Positions 21,862 through 22,893 of a DNA stretch of 22,893 nt are shown here, in pieces (position 1 is the stretch's first letter; the number at the start of each line of letters is the position of its first letter). Source of the stretch: CAZUSP01 sp964623505 (GTDB lineage Bacteria; Patescibacteriota; Minisyncoccia; Minisyncoccales; UBA1441); NCBI GenBank assembly GCA_964623505.1, contig CAZUSP010000008.1, positions 1-22,893 of the forward strand, read 5' to 3'. The notes below the pieces were generated by a model. The model was given only the letters and a program-made list of their open reading frames with translations, did not search any database and was not told the origin of the DNA. The translations under genes were made by a program, and so were the position numbers.

Positions 21862-22893
21862 TTAAGACGGCCAGAGCCATTTTATTTTTTCTCCAATACC
21901 ACCGTAAAAAAGACGCAGTAATGATCTGGTGATAAAGATAGCTGAAAGCAAACTTAAAAGCACGCCTAAACCCAAAATCAGTGAAAAACCCCTGATAAAA
22001 CCAGTGCCGAAAAACCACATCAGCCCGGCAATCACCAGGGTAGTGGCGCTGCCATCCCGGATAGACGGCCAGGCTCGCTGAAATCCATTCTCAATTGAAC
22101 GATCCAACCCTCTGTTCTCCCGAAACTCCTCTCTCATTCTTTCAAAGATAAGGATATTGGCGTCAACTGCCATGCCGATCGACAAAATGGCTCCACCGAT
22201 ACCAGCCATGGTCAAGGTTATCTGGGGGACGAGCTTGAAAACAGCCAATAAGAATATAACAAACATAATCAAGGCAGTGCTAGCCATCACTCCCGGCAGT
22301 CGGTAAAACAAGACCATAAATATTATAATGGCCAACAAGCCCCAAATGGCTGCATAAAAAGAACGTTCCAGGGAGTCGCGGCCCAAAGTTGGGCCGACTG
22401 CCTTCTGAGAAATAAGCTCGATCGGAACCGGCAAAGCGCCGCTCTTCAACCTTTGGGCGATCTGGGCCGCCTCTTTGGGGGTCATACTTCCGCTGATAAC
22501 GGCCTTCCCGCCAGCTATTTTTTCTTGAATAACCGGGGCATAAAGATCATTTTGATCAATTATCCCATCGTCCGTTGTGTCAATAATGGCATAACCATCA
22601 AGAAAAATAGCCAATGATTTGCCAATGTTCCGAGCCGTGACCTGTTCGAAAAGAACTGCCCCTTCGCTGTTGAGCTCCAACTCAACGACTGCTTGGCCAG
22701 TCATGGTATCAATCGACCGACGAGCAGTCACCAGATGGCGTCCGGTCAACTCGGTGTTCTGCCAAGCCGTCATGGTCGCCGATGGATCCTGGGTTGAAAT
22801 CAAGATGTGGCTGGCCTGAATGAAGCCATTCTCGTCCTCTTCGGCTGTTTTTTTGATGATATGATAACCAAAATTGGTTTTGACCGGTTTAGG
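21862..22893 (-). CDS. secD: Protein translocase subunit SecD (partial, 5' end outside window), with parvulin-like segment
   Basis: The open frame runs to the window edge; 343 codons are visible. The SecD P1 end (TELTGRHLVTARRSID, AVVELELNSEGAVLFEQVT, IGKSLAIFLDG) is followed by five membrane helices. These carry the RND signature LTMAGIGGAILSIGMAVDAN and ILIFERMREE. Together with SecF it drives late steps of protein export. Ahead of the P1 part the frame reads PVKTNFGYHIIKKTAEEDE and then ASHILIST. FGYHIIK resembles the C-terminal strand of a parvulin (PpiC) rotamase domain, and ASHILI resembles the first strand of such a domain. A proline-isomerase-like insertion in SecD is therefore likely. 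A TTG at 22803 is not the true start, since homology continues upstream. Confidence 0.9.
   Translation of the reverse strand, partial: PKPVKTNFGYHIIKKTAEEDENGFIQASHILISTQDPSATMTAWQNTELTGRHLVTARRSIDTMTGQAVVELELNSEGAVLFEQVTARNIGKSLAIFLDGYAIIDTTDDGIIDQNDLYAPVIQEKIAGGKAVISGSMTPKEAAQIAQRLKSGALPVPIELISQKAVGPTLGRDSLERSFYAAIWGLLAIIIFMVLFYRLPGVMASTALIMFVIFLLAVFKLVPQITLTMAGIGGAILSIGMAVDANILIFERMREEFRENRGLDRSIENGFQRAWPSIRDGSATTLVIAGLMWFFGTGFIRGFSLILGLGVLLSLLSAIFITRSLLRLFYGGIGEKIKWLWPS

Noticed and set aside
1..22893. CRISPR arrays, insertion sequences, phage genes or long direct repeats.
   Set aside because: No regularly spaced repeats, transposase motifs or terminal inverted repeats were seen on either strand.

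Overview
This window looks like a chromosome segment of a reduced-genome bacterium. The best guess is a Candidate Phyla Radiation (Patescibacteria) lineage, but no rRNA is present to confirm this. Reasons for the guess are: compact genes that abut or overlap, few Shine-Dalgarno sequences, a TraG/HerA-like ATPase with a C-terminal zinc ribbon next to a membrane partner, a sigma-region-4/HARE-HTH protein, and lone housekeeping genes out of their usual operons. Standard code 11 fits: TGA is a normal stop in many genes. Every gene I accept lies on the minus strand, so transcription runs from high to low coordinates.

Right end (22893 to 16963): secD (5' end outside the window, with a parvulin-like stretch ahead of the SecD P1 segment), secF, pyrG, a HAD-IB phosphatase, a YjbQ-family protein and tyrS. 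They are tightly packed and probably cotranscribed. A hairpin at about 16711-16742 could end this unit.

Middle right (16962 to 11172): a decayed zone holding a GC-rich Gly-rich remnant and an M16 peptidase pseudogene. An extended -10 promoter then precedes a tightly coupled operon of four genes: a membrane-anchored prenyl diphosphate synthase, type I IPP isomerase, a class I terpene-synthase-like protein and a 9-TM sensor histidine kinase. The last two share one base (TAATG). This is the most unusual system in the window: allylic diphosphate supply and probable terpenoid formation linked to an orphan sensor kinase. Downstream lies an RNHCP zinc-ribbon pseudogene.

Middle left (10992 to 4358): a sigma4/HARE-HTH regulator, a membrane protein and its partner TraG/HerA-type ATPase, then a chain of overlapping genes. 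These are a phosphoglycerate-kinase-like protein that has lost nearly all its active-site signatures, a short RecJ-type DHH exonuclease and RNase HI.

Left end (4357 to 1): the RNase P RNA gene with a near-perfect sigma-70 promoter, murJ (lipid II flippase), lepA (EF4), a small FtsB/DivIC-like division protein, and tRNA-Gly(CCC). The stop codon of the division gene lies inside the tRNA gene.

All functional calls come from motif recognition by eye. No database search was run.
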